Numbered from the stretch's first letter, positions 1 to 9,742 are shown. The stretch: 64,000 bases of DNA from Telmatospirillum sp. J64-1 (GCF_006980715.1 NZ_SBHN01000025.1:1-64000); one strand, 5' to 3'. Numbers and translations are program-made. Notes: a model not told the origin generated them from the letters alone.

Positions 1-713
1 GGTGCCGGAGCGGCCGCCTGCGTGGGCGCGGGAGCCGGTGCGGCGGCAGGTGCGGGAGCAGGCGGCGCGGCGGGCCGGGCCTCGGGCGCGGGAACCACCG
101 CCACCGGAGGCGGCGGCGGAGCCGGCTGCGGGGCAGCTTCGGCAACCGGCAGCTCCGGCACCGGCTGATAGGGCACGGGCTGCACGCCGACGCCTTGAGG
201 GGCGCTTTCGGCCAGGGCCGGCGGCTCGATCCCCGGCGGCAGGCCCTCGAAGCCGGTATCAGGGGTGGGCATGCGCGGTTCCGGCAGAACCGGCGGAGCC
301 GCCGGGCTTTCCGGCGGCGGCAGCAGCCGTTCGGCACCGGCAATGGTCTCGCCCGAACCCAGGCGCTCGTAGATCAGCTTGTCGCGGTTGGGCACGTCCA
401 TTCCGCCGGGATTTTCGGGCCGGATCTTGACCGGCGTGCCGTCGGCGCGGATGACGGGAATTTCCGACGGAGCCACCAGACGGTTGTCATCGCCGCCGAA
501 CAGCAGCGACCAGCCCGCGGCCCCCGCGCCGCCCAGCACGGCGACGCCGATGATCCCCAGGATCAGCCACTTGGTGCCGCCGCCACGCCGTTCTTCGTGG
601 TCGTCATAGGCCTGACGCTCGGGAATGACATCGACCACATCACGGTCGTCATCCTGACGCGGCTCCATGTCGAAATCGGGTTCTTCCCGGTCGTCACGGA
701 AACGGGGCGCCAT
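1..713 (-). CDS. SPOR-type membrane protein, N-terminal part (partial)
   Basis: The reading frame runs off the left edge of the window, so only about 237 residues are visible. Residues 1-46 are charged and acidic, residues about 49-72 form one membrane segment (WLILGIIGVAVLGG...), and the rest is a periplasmic linker very rich in Pro and Ala. This architecture, directly after argS, is what alphaproteobacterial SPOR-domain proteins show; that domain binds septal peptidoglycan. The SPOR domain itself would lie beyond the edge, so the family call is inference from layout and synteny. The ATG overlaps the argS stop as TGATG, which suggests translational coupling. Confidence 0.7.
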   Translation of the reverse strand, partial: MAPRFRDDREEPDFDMEPRQDDDRDVVDVIPERQAYDDHEERRGGGTKWLILGIIGVAVLGGAGAAGWSLLFGGDDNRLVAPSEIPVIRADGTPVKIRPENPGGMDVPNRDKLIYERLGSGETIAGAERLLPPPESPAAPPVLPEPRMPTPDTGFEGLPPGIEPPALAESAPQGVGVQPVPYQPVPELPVAEAAPQPAPPPPPVAVVPAPEARPAAPPAPAPAAAPAPAPTQAAAPA

Positions 714-2467
714 CAACGCATCTCCTTCTTGGGTTCAACGCCAAAGGTTTGCAGGCCCGAGGCGATCACGAAAGCCACGCCCTGGATTAGGGCCAGGCGG
801 GCCAGAGACAGGTCGCGGTCCTCGGCAATGAGGAAACGAAGCTGGGTATCGTCCTTACCCTTGTTCCACAGCCCGTGGAAGGCGGCGGCCAGGTCGTAGA
901 GATAGAAGGCCACGCGATGGGGCTCGTGGGCTTCGGCGGCGTTCTCCACCATGCGCGGCCAGTTGGCCATCAGGCGGACCAGCGCCAGTTCCGCCGGATC
1001 GCTCAGGCGTTCCAGCTTGGCCCCCAGCAGGCCCTCGGGCGACAGATCCTCGCCGGCGAACATCTCTTCCGCATGGCGCATCACCGAATGGATGCGGGCA
1101 TGGGCGTATTGCACGTAGAAGACCGGGTTGTCGCGCGACTGTTCCAGCACCTTCTCAAGATCGAAGTCCAGATGGGCGTCGTTCTTGCGGGTCAGCATGA
1201 TGAAGCGGACCACGTCCTTGCCGACTTCGTCCACCACCTCGCGCAGGGTGACGAAGGTGCCCGCGCGCTTGGACATGCGCACCGGCTCGCCGCCCTTCAG
1301 CAGGTTGACCATCTGGCAGAGCTTGACGTCCAGGTCGCCCTTACCCTCGGTGATCGCCTTGACGGCAGCCTGCATGCGCTTGACATAGCCGCCATGGTCG
1401 GCACCCCAGACGTCGATCATCTCGGTGAAGCCGCGCTTGAACTTATCCTGGTGATAGGCGATGTCGGAGGAGAAATAGGTGCCGCTGCCGTCGGACTTCC
1501 GCAGCGGGCGGTCCACGTCGTCGCCGAACTGGGTGGCCTTGAACAGGGTCTGGGGGCGCGGTTCCCAATCGTCGGGCAGCTTGCCCTTGGGCGGCTCCAG
1601 CACACCAGTATAGATCAGGCCGCGTTCTTCCAGATAGGCCAGCGCCTGCTCCACCGCGCCCGATTCCACAAGCTTGCGCTCGGAGGTGAAGACGTCATGG
1701 GTGACGCCCAGGGCCTTCAGGTCCTCGCGGATCAGGTCCATCATCGAGTCGATGGCGAACTGGCGGAAGACGGGCAGCCATTCGGCTTCCGGCGCGTCCT
1801 TCCATTTGTCGCCCTCGCGTTCGGCCAGGGCTTGGCCGACGGGCTTCAGGTAGTCACCCGGATACAGGCCTTCGGGGATCTCGGCGATCTCCTCGCCCAG
1901 GGCCTCGCGATAGCGGATATGCGCCGAACGGGCCAGCACGTCCACCTGGGCACCGGCATCGTTGACATAATATTCCTTGGTCACACCGAAACCGGCCTTG
2001 GCCAGCAGCAGCGCCAGGGCGTCGCCGAAGACGGCACCGCGGCCATGGCCCACATGCATCGGGCCCGTGGGATTGGCCGAGACATATTCGACATTGACCT
2101 TGCGGCCCTGGCCCAGGGTCGAATCGCCATAGGACGTCCCGGCGCGCAAGGCATCGCGCAGCCGCTCGTACCAGAAGGAATCGGCAAGGCGCAGATTGAT
2201 GAAGCCCGGCCCGGCGATCTCGACCGCCGTCACGGCCTCATGTCCACGCAGGGCCTCGGCCAGCATCTCGGCAAGGTCGCGCGGCTTCTTGCCGGCCTGC
2301 TTGCTCAGCACCATCGCCGCATTGGTCGAAACGTCGCCATGAGAGGGATCGCGCGGCGGCTCGGTCGTGACCTTCGACAGATCCATGCCCGAAGGCAGCG
2401 AGCCCGCCCCCACCAGATCCTCGACAATCTTATGAAGATAGGCTTCGAACTCTTTGAAAAGATTCAT
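713..2467 (-). CDS. argS: Arginyl-tRNA synthetase
   Basis: Class I aminoacyl-tRNA synthetase charging tRNA-Arg in the cytoplasm; 584 residues, the normal length. The N-terminal additional domain is followed by the signature [14 protein letters not shown] with the HIGH-type motif HVGH at 138-141, then MSKRAGTFV in the KMSKS position and a C-terminal anticodon-binding helical domain. The start codon overlaps the dgt stop by four bases (ATGA) and the stop overlaps the next gene's start (TGATG). dgt, argS and the SPOR-type gene are therefore probably one transcript. Confidence 0.97.
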   Translation of the reverse strand: MNLFKEFEAYLHKIVEDLVGAGSLPSGMDLSKVTTEPPRDPSHGDVSTNAAMVLSKQAGKKPRDLAEMLAEALRGHEAVTAVEIAGPGFINLRLADSFWYERLRDALRAGTSYGDSTLGQGRKVNVEYVSANPTGPMHVGHGRGAVFGDALALLLAKAGFGVTKEYYVNDAGAQVDVLARSAHIRYREALGEEIAEIPEGLYPGDYLKPVGQALAEREGDKWKDAPEAEWLPVFRQFAIDSMMDLIREDLKALGVTHDVFTSERKLVESGAVEQALAYLEERGLIYTGVLEPPKGKLPDDWEPRPQTLFKATQFGDDVDRPLRKSDGSGTYFSSDIAYHQDKFKRGFTEMIDVWGADHGGYVKRMQAAVKAITEGKGDLDVKLCQMVNLLKGGEPVRMSKRAGTFVTLREVVDEVGKDVVRFIMLTRKNDAHLDFDLEKVLEQSRDNPVFYVQYAHARIHSVMRHAEEMFAGEDLSPEGLLGAKLERLSDPAELALVRLMANWPRMVENAAEAHEPHRVAFYLYDLAAAFHGLWNKGKDDTQLRFLIAEDRDLSLARLALIQGVAFVIASGLQTFGVEPKKEMR

Positions 2468-3642
2468 GGTTTTTCTTGCATATCAAAAAGGCGACGATAC
2501 TCGTCCAGGGCGAAACGGTCGGTCATGCTGGCGATGTAGTCCGCCACCAGACGGGCCGTCTTGGGGCTGCCGCTTCCCTCGCTGCCGCGCTGCAGATGCG
2601 GCGGCAGGCATTCGGGCTCGGCCAGAAGCAGGTTGAACAGATCCTTCACCACGCGCCGCGCCTTGCTGGTCATGCGGTTGACCATGTAATGGCGGTACAT
2701 GTTGGCGAACAGGAACTTCTTCAGTGCCGCATCGTTCTCGCGCATCTCCGCCGAGAACGCCACCAGCGGGCGGCCCAGCTGGCGCACATCATCGGCGGTC
2801 TGGATGCCGAATTCGTTAATGCGACGGCGGGTTTCCTCGATGCAGTCCATGATCATGATGCCGATCAGGCGGCGCACCGCCTCGTGGATCTGCAGCGAGG
2901 CATCGGCCTCGGGATAAAGGGCGCGGACCTCGGCGAAGACCGGACCGACTAGCGGCACGTCGCGCAAATCCTCGATCCTGAACAGGCCGGCGCGCAGCCC
3001 GTCGTCGATGTCGTGATTGTTGTAGGCGATATCGTCGGCCAGGGCCGCCACCTGCGCCTCGGCACTGGGATAGGTGTCCAGTTCCAGGTCGTGGCCGTCC
3101 ACATATTCGGCGATGGCACCGGGCAGCGGCCGGGTATGGCTGGGACCGGTCAGGGGGCCGTTATGCTTGACCAGCCCTTCCAGCGTTTCCCAGGTCAGGT
3201 TCAGGCCATCGAAATCGGCGTAGCGCTTTTCCAGCTTGGTGACGATGCGCAGCGATTGGGCATTGTGGTCGAAGCCGCCATAGGGCGCCGTGACCTCCTG
3301 CAGCGCATCCTCGCCGGCATGGCCGAAACAGGTATGCCCCAGGTCATGCGCCAGGGCCAGCGCCTCGGAGAGGTCCTCGTTCAGCCCCAGAACCCGGCTG
3401 ATGGACCGGGCGATCTGCGCCACTTCCAGCGAATGAGTCAGGCGCGTGCGGAAATTGTCGCCTTCGTGATAGACGAAGACCTGGGTCTTGTATTGCAGCC
3501 GCCGAAAGGCCGCGCAATGGATGATGCGGTCGCGGTCGCGCTGGAAAGGCGAGCGAGTCTGGCTTTCCGTTTCGGCGTGAAGGCGCCCCCGGCTCTGCTC
3601 CGGATTGCAGGCGTAAGGCGCCAAAGGCTGGTCGACTGTCAT
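2464..3642 (-). CDS. dgt: dGTPase-like HD-domain triphosphohydrolase
   Basis: Deoxyguanosinetriphosphate triphosphohydrolase-like protein, about 392 residues, hydrolysing dNTPs to nucleoside and triphosphate. HD-superfamily metal motifs are visible: [14 protein letters not shown] (first His) and [16 protein letters not shown] (HD pair and following His). The start at 3642 ([16 protein letters not shown]) is preferred over an ATG 12 codons upstream because homologues of the alphaproteobacterial type start near this motif. Its stop overlaps argS. It is divergent from erpA, with about 200 bases of shared upstream region. Confidence 0.93.
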   Translation of the reverse strand: MTVDQPLAPYACNPEQSRGRLHAETESQTRSPFQRDRDRIIHCAAFRRLQYKTQVFVYHEGDNFRTRLTHSLEVAQIARSISRVLGLNEDLSEALALAHDLGHTCFGHAGEDALQEVTAPYGGFDHNAQSLRIVTKLEKRYADFDGLNLTWETLEGLVKHNGPLTGPSHTRPLPGAIAEYVDGHDLELDTYPSAEAQVAALADDIAYNNHDIDDGLRAGLFRIEDLRDVPLVGPVFAEVRALYPEADASLQIHEAVRRLIGIMIMDCIEETRRRINEFGIQTADDVRQLGRPLVAFSAEMRENDAALKKFLFANMYRHYMVNRMTSKARRVVKDLFNLLLAEPECLPPHLQRGSEGSGSPKTARLVADYIASMTDRFALDEYRRLFDMQEKP

Positions 3643-3749
3643 GCTGGCGACACTACCCTTGCGCAGCCGAACAGGCAATATCCATCCCCCATGCTTTCGT
3701 CCCTTCCCGTTTTTGACACCTCTTCACCCGGATTGGACAAAAGCAACGT

Positions 3750-3799
3750 TTGACAAAGCGGCATGGCGGATTACATAGCGGCGCAGTATGTTATACTGC
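3750..3799 (+). promoter_or_regulatory. Probable erpA promoter with adjacent palindrome
   Basis: TTGACA at 3750-3755 and TACATA at 3772-3777 are separated by 16 bases. Six bases downstream lies a perfect palindrome, GCAGTAT-gtt-ATACTGC (3783-3799), in the position where a repressor would block initiation. The identity of any regulator is unknown; an iron-sulfur-responsive factor would suit the gene, but the sequence does not match the classical IscR consensus. Confidence 0.5.
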
Positions 3800-3839
3800 T
3801 GTAGCCTGTTCGTCCGGCTGCATCCCTTAGGAGACCACA

Positions 3840-4187
3840 ATGGCTGAAGCCGCCACCGATACCCGCCTGAACCTGACCGAAAGCGCCGCAAAGCGCGTGC
3901 AGTTCCTGATGAAGGCCGAGGGCAATCCCAACCTGATGCTGCGCGTCAGCGTTTCCGGCGGTGGCTGCTCGGGCTTTCAATACGGCTTTTCGCTCGACGA
4001 AGCCCGGAACGACGACGACATCCTGTTCGAGCAGCATGGCGTGAAGCTGGTCGTGGACGAGGCCTCTCTCGACCTGCTCGCCGGCTCCAATGTCGATTAC
4101 GTCGAGGAATTGGTCGGCGCCGCCTTCCGCATCACCAATCCCAATGCCAGCTCGACCTGCGGCTGCGGCTCGTCCTTCTCGCTCTGA
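3840..4187 (+). CDS. erpA: A-type iron-sulfur cluster carrier (ErpA-like)
   Basis: HesB/IscA-family scaffold of 115 residues that carries Fe-S clusters to apo-proteins. The three ligand cysteines are present: one in [13 protein letters not shown] and two in the C-terminal [15 protein letters not shown] with the following acidic segment fits the ErpA/IscA2 branch better than IscA1, but exact assignment among A-type carriers is uncertain. The start has GGAG seven bases upstream. xth follows after eight bases. Confidence 0.88.
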   Translation: MAEAATDTRLNLTESAAKRVQFLMKAEGNPNLMLRVSVSGGGCSGFQYGFSLDEARNDDDILFEQHGVKLVVDEASLDLLAGSNVDYVEELVGAAFRITNPNASSTCGCGSSFSL

Positions 4188-4195
4188 GCCGCGCC

Positions 4196-4972
4196 TTGCT
4201 GACTATCGCCACCTGGAATGTCAATTCCGTCAAAGCCCGCATGACCAACGTCCTGGACTGGCTGAGGGAAGCCGGTCCGGATGTGGTCCTGTTCCAAGAA
4301 ACCAAGACCGTGGACGGCGAATTCCCGCGCCTCGAATTCGAGAGCATGGGCTATCACATCGCCCTGTGCGGCCAGAAAACCTATAACGGCGTCGCCATCC
4401 TGTCGCGCCGCCCGATCCTGGAAACCTCGACCCGCCTGCCCGGCGACGTGCAGCAGGGCGAGGCGCGCTATATCGAAGGCGTGCTGGAAGGCGGCCTGCG
4501 CGTGGCCTCCATCTACGTGCCGATGGGGCAGTCGCCCGAGTCCGACCGCTTTCCCTTCAAGCTCAATTTCCTCGACGGCGTCTATGAGCGGGCGCGGGAA
4601 TTGCTGCCCCTGGAACAGCCCTTCGTGCTGGGCGGCGACTACAACGTGGCGCCCGAGGACGGCGACGTGCCCGATGCTCAGCAGATGGACGGACAGATCC
4701 TGTTCCATCCCGAGGAGCGGGCGCGGATGCGCAAGCTGTTCCATCTCGGCCTGACGGATGCCTATCGCGCCCTCAATCCCGAGCCCCATCGCTATTCCTG
4801 GTGGGACTACCGCGCCGGAGCCTGGCAACAGGATCACGGCCTGCGCATCGACCACCTGCTGCTCTCCCCCCAGGCCGCCGACCGCCTGACAGAATCCGGC
4901 ATCGACCGCAAGCCGCGCGGCCGCGAGAAGGCCTCGGACCATACGCCGGTCTGGTGCAAGCTGGACCTGTAG
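4196..4972 (+). CDS. xth: Exodeoxyribonuclease III
   Basis: Apurinic/apyrimidinic endonuclease and 3'-5' exonuclease of the exo-endo-phosphatase fold, 258 residues. Visible motifs: TWNVNSVKAR (metal Asn), LFQETK (metal Glu), YNGVAILSRRP, GGDYNVAPED and the C-terminal YSWWDYRAG...LRIDHLLLS and SDHTPVW with the catalytic Asp-His. The only start giving the full N-terminus LTIATWN is a TTG at 4196, eight bases after the erpA stop. No good ribosome site is seen, so expression probably depends on coupling to erpA. Confidence 0.94.
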   Translation: MLTIATWNVNSVKARMTNVLDWLREAGPDVVLFQETKTVDGEFPRLEFESMGYHIALCGQKTYNGVAILSRRPILETSTRLPGDVQQGEARYIEGVLEGGLRVASIYVPMGQSPESDRFPFKLNFLDGVYERARELLPLEQPFVLGGDYNVAPEDGDVPDAQQMDGQILFHPEERARMRKLFHLGLTDAYRALNPEPHRYSWWDYRAGAWQQDHGLRIDHLLLSPQAADRLTESGIDRKPRGREKASDHTPVWCKLDL

Positions 4973-5024
4973 GTGCGTTATCCGGAAGGGAAGCCAGGGC
5001 TTGCGAAAACCTGCCCGAGGACGG

Positions 5025-5068
5025 CCCCATGCTGAGACACCGCTCTGAAGCAGCCTCTCAGCATGGGG
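5025..5068. repeat. 13-bp perfect inverted repeat
   Basis: CCCCATGCTGAGA (5025-5037) and TCTCAGCATGGGG (5056-5068) are exact reverse complements around an 18-base loop. It lies between the convergent xth and hemerythrin-response regulator genes. No U-tract follows on either strand, so a classical terminator is not certain; it may be a dispersed palindromic element or a factor-independent 3' end for either gene. Confidence 0.55.
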
Positions 5069-5139
5069 GTATAAGGCATTGAAATTTCTTCGTCTTGAGG
5101 AAGGCGCGAGGCGGGTTGCTCAACCTCCGGGATGAGGCA

Positions 5140-5158
5140 AGACAGCGCAAGGCTGTCT
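5140..5158 (-). terminator. Weak hairpin after the hemerythrin-REC gene
   Basis: AGACAGC-gcaag-GCTGTCT is a 7-bp stem four bases beyond the stop of the minus-strand gene. The following minus-strand bases are not T-rich, so termination activity is only possible. Confidence 0.35.
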
Positions 5159-5162
5159 CCGG

Positions 5163-6023
5163 TCACGCCCCGATCGCCCTCTGATTTTCGGCGATCACGC
5201 GCACCACCGTCAGCACGATGTCCCGCGCCGTCACCGGCTTCTCCAGGAAGGCATCGGCCCCGGCGGACAGGGCCTGGTCGCGGATGAAATCCTCGCCATT
5301 GCCGGTCAGCATGACCAGCGCCATGCCGTTGATCTGGTCCTTGGGATGGGTGCGGACGCGATGGATGAATTGCAGTCCGTCCACCCCTTCCATGAACCAG
5401 TCGCACATCACCAGATCGACCGGCCGCTCATCCAGCATGGACAGGGCCTGCTGGCCGTTATATGCGATCCGCACGTCGGTGACGCCCATGCCCTGGAACA
5501 GGGTCGCCAGCAGGTCGCCAAAATTGGCGTTGTCGTCCACCACCAGAACCCGCAGCTTGGTCCAATCCAGCGGCTTGGACTGGCCCGTCATGCGGATACC
5601 GGCGGCTTCGCGTGCTTCCGCCTGCTTCCCCTCGCACCAGGGCTGATAGGCGCGGTCGTGGGACAGGATGTGATCCTTCAGCCAACTGCGCAGGAATTCC
5701 AGCACCTCATCCGCCCGCACGCTTTCCGGCTCGGCTTCATAGCGCCGGGAGATGCCCTGCAGCTTCCCGATCAGCGCGGCATGGCTTTCCCGGTGTTCAT
5801 CCAGTTCCGGATAGCCGCAGAGTTCGAGAAGCTTTTCCTCGCGGGCGAAATGATAGTCGGTGTAGTCGGCCAAGGCCCGCAACACGCTGCCCAGGGTGCT
5901 GAACTCCTCGCGGTCGCCGATGGCGTCCTGGACATGGTTGATCAGCTCGACCAGCACCTTGTGATCGGCATCGACGAAATCGACGCCGATCCGCATGCTT
6001 TCATCCCAGCGCAGATAGGACAT
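5163..6023 (-). CDS. Bacteriohemerythrin-response regulator fusion
   Basis: A 286-residue protein with two domains. Residues about 1-130 are a hemerythrin fold with all seven di-iron ligands: H21, H58, E62, H77, H81, H118 and D123. Residues about 157-280 are a receiver domain with the acidic pair D163/D164, phosphoacceptor D208, T240 and K262 (EKP). There is no output domain. Hemerythrins bind O2 reversibly, so the protein could couple oxygen or redox state to a phosphorelay, for example in aerotaxis; that role is inference. The start has a strong GGAGGGGGAG ribosome site. It lies 21 bases from the ilvD stop, on the same strand downstream of it. Confidence 0.88.
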   Translation of the reverse strand: MSYLRWDESMRIGVDFVDADHKVLVELINHVQDAIGDREEFSTLGSVLRALADYTDYHFAREEKLLELCGYPELDEHRESHAALIGKLQGISRRYEAEPESVRADEVLEFLRSWLKDHILSHDRAYQPWCEGKQAEAREAAGIRMTGQSKPLDWTKLRVLVVDDNANFGDLLATLFQGMGVTDVRIAYNGQQALSMLDERPVDLVMCDWFMEGVDGLQFIHRVRTHPKDQINGMALVMLTGNGEDFIRDQALSAGADAFLEKPVTARDIVLTVVRVIAENQRAIGA

Positions 6024-6044
6024 CTCCCCCTCCTTCCCGCTGTT

Positions 6045-7901
6045 TCAGCGCGCCTTCTCGAGCTGCGACACGTCACGCACGGCACCACGGGCGGCGCTGG
6101 TGGTCATGGCCGCATAGGCGCGCAGGGCGGCCGAGACAGCCCGCTTGCGGTTGACCGGCTTCCAGGCATTGGCGCCCCTGTCTTCCATCGCGCGGCGGCG
6201 ATGAGCCAGTTCCTCATCCGTCAGGCGCACGCTGATGCTGCGGTTGGGGATGTCGATGTCGATGATATCGCCTGCCTCGACCAGGCCGATGGCGCCGCCT
6301 TCGGCGGCTTCCGGCGAGACATGGCCGATGGACAGGCCCGACGTGCCGCCCGAGAAGCGCCCGTCGGTGATCAGGGCGCAGGATTTGCCCAGGCCGCGGC
6401 TCTTTAGATAGCTGGTGGGATAGAGCATTTCCTGCATGCCCGGCCCGCCGCGCGGCCCTTCGTAGCGCACGATGACCACGTCGCCTTCCTTGACCTCGCC
6501 ACCCAGGATCTTGGCGACGGCTTCTTCCTGGCTTTCGCAGATGACGACCGGGCCGGAGAATTTCAGGATCGAGGCATCGACGCCCGCCGTCTTCACGATG
6601 CAGCCGTCCAGGGCGATGTTGCCGTAGAGGACGGCCAAGCCGCCATCCTTGCTATAGGCATGCTCGACACTGCGGATGCAGCCCTTCTCGCGGTCGGTAT
6701 CGAGCGTCTCGTAGCGGCGCTGGGTGCTGAAGGCTTCCGTAGTGCGCACACCGCCCGGCGAGGCGCGGAAGAAGGTGCGGACCTCCTCGCTGGCATTACC
6801 GGCGACATCGTTCCGGTCCAGCGACTCGCCCATGGTGCGGGCATGCACGGTAGGCACGTCGCGGTGGATCAACCCGGCACGATCCAGTTCGGCCAGGATG
6901 CCGACGACACCGCCGGCGCGATGCACGTCTTCCATGTGGTAATCGGGCGTCGAGGGCGCGACCTTGCAGAGATGCGGCACGCGGCGCGACAGGCGGTCGA
7001 TATCGGCCATGGTGAAGGGGATCTGCCCCTCTTCTGCGGCGGCCAGCAGATGCAGCACGGTATTGGTCGAACCGCCCATGGCGATATCCAGCGTCATGGC
7101 GTTCTCGAAGGCCTTGAAGCTGGCGATGTTGCGCGGCAGGACCGATTCGTCGCCCTGTTCGTAGTAGCGCTTGGTCAATTCGACGATGCGGCGGCCCGCT
7201 TCCAGGAACAGTTCCTTGCGGTCGGCATGGGTGGCGACCAGCGAACCGTTGCCGGGCAGCGACAGGCCCAGGGCTTCGGTCAGGCAGTTCATCGAATTGG
7301 CGGTGAACATGCCCGAGCAGGAGCCGCAGGTCGGGCAGGCCGAGCGTTCATAGGCCAGGGATTGCTCGTCCGAGACCCGTTCATCGGCACCGGCGACCAT
7401 GGCATCAACCAGGTCGAGCGCCACTTCCTTGCCCTCGACGATGATCTTGCCCGCTTCCATCGGACCGCCCGAGACGAAGATCACCGGAATGTTCAGGCGC
7501 ATCGCGGCCATCAGCATGCCGGGCGTGATCTTATCGCAGTTGGAGATGCAGACGATGGCGTCGGCGCAATGGGCGTTGACCATGTATTCCACCGCGTCGG
7601 CGATCAACTCGCGCGAGGGCAGCGAATAGAGCATGCCGCCATGGCCCATGGCGATACCGTCATCGACGGCGATGGTGTTGAATTCCTTGGCGACGCCGCC
7701 CGCCTTTTCGATCTCGCGCGCGACCAGCTGGCCCATGTCCTTCAGATGCACATGCCCCGGTACGAATTGCGTGAAGGAATTCGCAATGGCGATGATCGGC
7801 TTGCCGAAATCCTCGTCCTTCATGCCCGTCGCGCGCCAAAGACCACGGGCACCGGCCATGTTGCGGCCATGGGTGGAAGTGCGGGAACGGTACTCGATCA
7901 T
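6045..7901 (-). CDS. ilvD: Dihydroxy-acid dehydratase
   Basis: Converts 2,3-dihydroxy-isovalerate and its isoleucine counterpart to the 2-oxo acids in branched-chain amino acid synthesis. It has 618 residues, typical of the long IlvD form. Iron-sulfur ligand segments are visible in [11 protein letters not shown] and [18 protein letters not shown], and the C-terminal [19 protein letters not shown] signature is intact. The start at 7901 gives the canonical N-terminus [19 protein letters not shown]. Confidence 0.97.
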   Translation of the reverse strand: MIEYRSRTSTHGRNMAGARGLWRATGMKDEDFGKPIIAIANSFTQFVPGHVHLKDMGQLVAREIEKAGGVAKEFNTIAVDDGIAMGHGGMLYSLPSRELIADAVEYMVNAHCADAIVCISNCDKITPGMLMAAMRLNIPVIFVSGGPMEAGKIIVEGKEVALDLVDAMVAGADERVSDEQSLAYERSACPTCGSCSGMFTANSMNCLTEALGLSLPGNGSLVATHADRKELFLEAGRRIVELTKRYYEQGDESVLPRNIASFKAFENAMTLDIAMGGSTNTVLHLLAAAEEGQIPFTMADIDRLSRRVPHLCKVAPSTPDYHMEDVHRAGGVVGILAELDRAGLIHRDVPTVHARTMGESLDRNDVAGNASEEVRTFFRASPGGVRTTEAFSTQRRYETLDTDREKGCIRSVEHAYSKDGGLAVLYGNIALDGCIVKTAGVDASILKFSGPVVICESQEEAVAKILGGEVKEGDVVIVRYEGPRGGPGMQEMLYPTSYLKSRGLGKSCALITDGRFSGGTSGLSIGHVSPEAAEGGAIGLVEAGDIIDIDIPNRSISVRLTDEELAHRRRAMEDRGANAWKPVNRKRAVSAALRAYAAMTTSAARGAVRDVSQLEKAR

Positions 7902-8060
7902 GGGGACTCCGTCATCGCCATTGGTAAAGTTCTAAATTGACTGGCAAAGATAGACGCCCAAGCGCCTGTTTCATAGACATTTCAGCAGGAGGCAAGCCGG
8001 TATTTCGCAGACGGAATACTCTCTGGCCGGAGCAGGGCTTTCCCGGCATAATCCGCCGCC

Positions 8061-8801
8061 ATGAACGACGCCGATCTGCCTTCCCTCCGCGCCGCCGGGC
8101 GCATCGCCGCCGAGGTGATGGACGCCCTAGCCCCCCTGGTCGTGCCGAGCGTGTCCACCGCCGCCCTGGATGCCCGCATCCGCGAATTACTGGCCGAACG
8201 CGGGGCCGAACCGGCGCTGCTAGGCTATCGCGGCTTTCCGGCGGCAGCCTGCATCTCGGTCAATTCCGTCGTCGCCAACGGCCTTCCCTCCGAGCGCATC
8301 GTACTGGGGCCGAAGGATATCGTCGGCATCAATGTGGCCCTGTCCTATCACGGCTGGCACAGCGCCCATAACCGCAGCTTCGCCATGGACGGCGCGCCGA
8401 ACAGGGTGAAGGAACTGGCACAAGCCGCTGAAGAAGCTTGCCTTGCCGCCTGCGCCCTCGTCCGCCCCGGCGCCAGCGTGGGCGAGCTGGGCCATGCCGT
8501 GGAGGCGGTGGCACGGCGCCACGGCTTCAGCGCGCCGCGCGACTTCGGCGGCCATGGCATCGGGCGCGAGCATCACATGGAACCCTATCTGCCCAATAGC
8601 GGCAATCCCGGCGAAGGCGAAACCCTGCGCGCGGGCATGGTGCTGGCGATCATGCCCATGATCTGCCTGGGACGGCCCGAAACCAAGATCAAGCCCGACG
8701 GCTGGTCGGTGGCGACCAAGGACGGCAAGGCCGCCGCCGAATGGAAGCATTGCGTCCTCGTCACCGCCGAAGGCGGGGAAATCCTGACGCGCGCGGGCTA
8801 A
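8061..8801 (+). CDS. Methionine aminopeptidase-like protein lacking metal ligands
   Basis: A 246-residue member of the M24 family, colinear with type I MetAP from the N-terminal helix to VTAEGGEILT. The fold signatures are kept (GFPAAACISVNSVV, GGHGIGREHHMEP, DGWSVATKDG). Comparing with the E. coli enzyme from memory, the metal ligands are mostly gone: D97 is N91, D108 is A102, E204 is M198 and E235 is K229; only H171 (H165) remains. The substrate histidine H79 is N73, while H178 is kept (H172). It is therefore probably not a metallo-aminopeptidase and may be a binding or regulatory pseudoenzyme. The frame is intact, so it is not a pseudogene. It is a single gene, divergent from ilvD. Confidence 0.85.
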   Translation: MNDADLPSLRAAGRIAAEVMDALAPLVVPSVSTAALDARIRELLAERGAEPALLGYRGFPAAACISVNSVVANGLPSERIVLGPKDIVGINVALSYHGWHSAHNRSFAMDGAPNRVKELAQAAEEACLAACALVRPGASVGELGHAVEAVARRHGFSAPRDFGGHGIGREHHMEPYLPNSGNPGEGETLRAGMVLAIMPMICLGRPETKIKPDGWSVATKDGKAAAEWKHCVLVTAEGGEILTRAG

Positions 8802-8896
8802 GGCAGGACGGGCCGCCGCGCCACATCTTTGTCACTGGCGGCCGGACCGGGCGCACCCCATAGATTACCCGAAAGACGTCAACTGAGAGTGTCGCC

Positions 8897-9625
8897 ATGT
8901 CGGGTAAAGGTTTGGGCTTGAAGTTGGCCGGAGCGACCCTCGCTCTAACGGTTCTCGCCTCGGGGTCTGCCGCAGCGGGAGACAAGAGGTATCACGAGAA
9001 GTACGAATACTGGGACGGCCATTGCAAGGTCGAGATCAAGCGCAGCCCCGGCGGCTACAAGGAAGAGCGGAAGTGCCGTCCGGGCCATGCCCATCACCAG
9101 CCTCCGCGTTTCCGTCATGCCGGCAATGGCGGTCCGCCGCCCTGGGCCCCTGCCCATGGCTATCGCGCCAAGAAAGGCCCGCAGCCGCATTACCATGTCG
9201 CCCAGCCTTCCCTGCCCTTCGATTTCGGCCTGGGACGCTGTAACCGCGAGATGCTCGGCTCGATCCTGGGCGGCGCGACCGGCGCCCTGGCGGGCAGCCA
9301 GTTCGGCAAGGGTGACGGCAAGCTGGTCGCCACGGCAGGCGGCACGCTGATCGGCGTCCTGATCGGCGGCAGCATCGGCCGTTCCATGGACGGCATCGAC
9401 CATGCCTGCCTCGGCAATGCCCTGGAATACGTGCCCGACGGCACCCCCATCCGCTGGGACGGCCCGCGCGGCGCCTATCATATGGAGCCGGTACGCACCT
9501 TCCAGGTGGCCGATGGCCGCTATTGCCGCGAATTCCAGACCGTGGGCACCATCGGCGGCCGGACCGAACGCCTCTACGGCCAAGCCTGCCGTCAGCCGGA
9601 CGGGCAATGGGAAGTGCTGCGTTAG
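8897..9625 (+). CDS. Glycine-zipper surface protein (17 kDa antigen-like)
   Basis: A 242-residue exported protein. Residues 1-27 are a signal peptide (hydrophobic core ending ASGSAAAG). There is no lipobox cysteine near the cut. Then comes a His/Pro/Gly-rich segment with two cysteines, and a glycine-zipper pair around residues 118-160 (LGSILGGATGALAG, GGTLIGVLIGGSIG). The C-terminal part (ALEYVPDGTPIRW...YCREFQT...YGQACRQPDGQWEVL) is the conserved domain of the RT0821/Lpp0805-type surface antigens. It probably sits in the outer membrane or periplasm; its biochemical role is unknown. Confidence 0.8.
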   Translation: MSGKGLGLKLAGATLALTVLASGSAAAGDKRYHEKYEYWDGHCKVEIKRSPGGYKEERKCRPGHAHHQPPRFRHAGNGGPPPWAPAHGYRAKKGPQPHYHVAQPSLPFDFGLGRCNREMLGSILGGATGALAGSQFGKGDGKLVATAGGTLIGVLIGGSIGRSMDGIDHACLGNALEYVPDGTPIRWDGPRGAYHMEPVRTFQVADGRYCREFQTVGTIGGRTERLYGQACRQPDGQWEVLR

Positions 9626-9650
9626 AAGGCTCCGGAAAACTCCTGTTTTC

Positions 9651-9682
9651 ATCGTCATTCCCGCTTTCGCGGGGGTGACGAT
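9651..9682. repeat. REP-like palindrome
   Basis: ATCGTCATTCCCGC-tttc-GCGGGGGTGACGAT pairs over 14 bases with two G-T wobbles when written as RNA. Sequences of the form CGTCATTCCCGC...GCGGGAATGACG are common dispersed palindromes in proteobacterial genomes. Only this copy was seen in the window. Confidence 0.5.
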
Positions 9683-9742
9683 CCGCTGCAGACAGGACCG
9701 TCCTTTTCCGCAGCCTCAAAAATCTGACACAGATGAAATGAA

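Noticed and set aside
875-2539. 554-codon plus-strand frame opposite argS
   Set aside because: It is antisense to a clear synthetase with HIGH and KMSKS motifs; its product is His/Gln/Gly-rich with no domain, typical of a shadow frame in GC-rich DNA.
8061-8801. MetAP homologue as a pseudogene
   Set aside because: The frame is full length, has a normal start and the fold signatures are conserved; only active-site residues differ, which fits a maintained non-catalytic protein better than decay.
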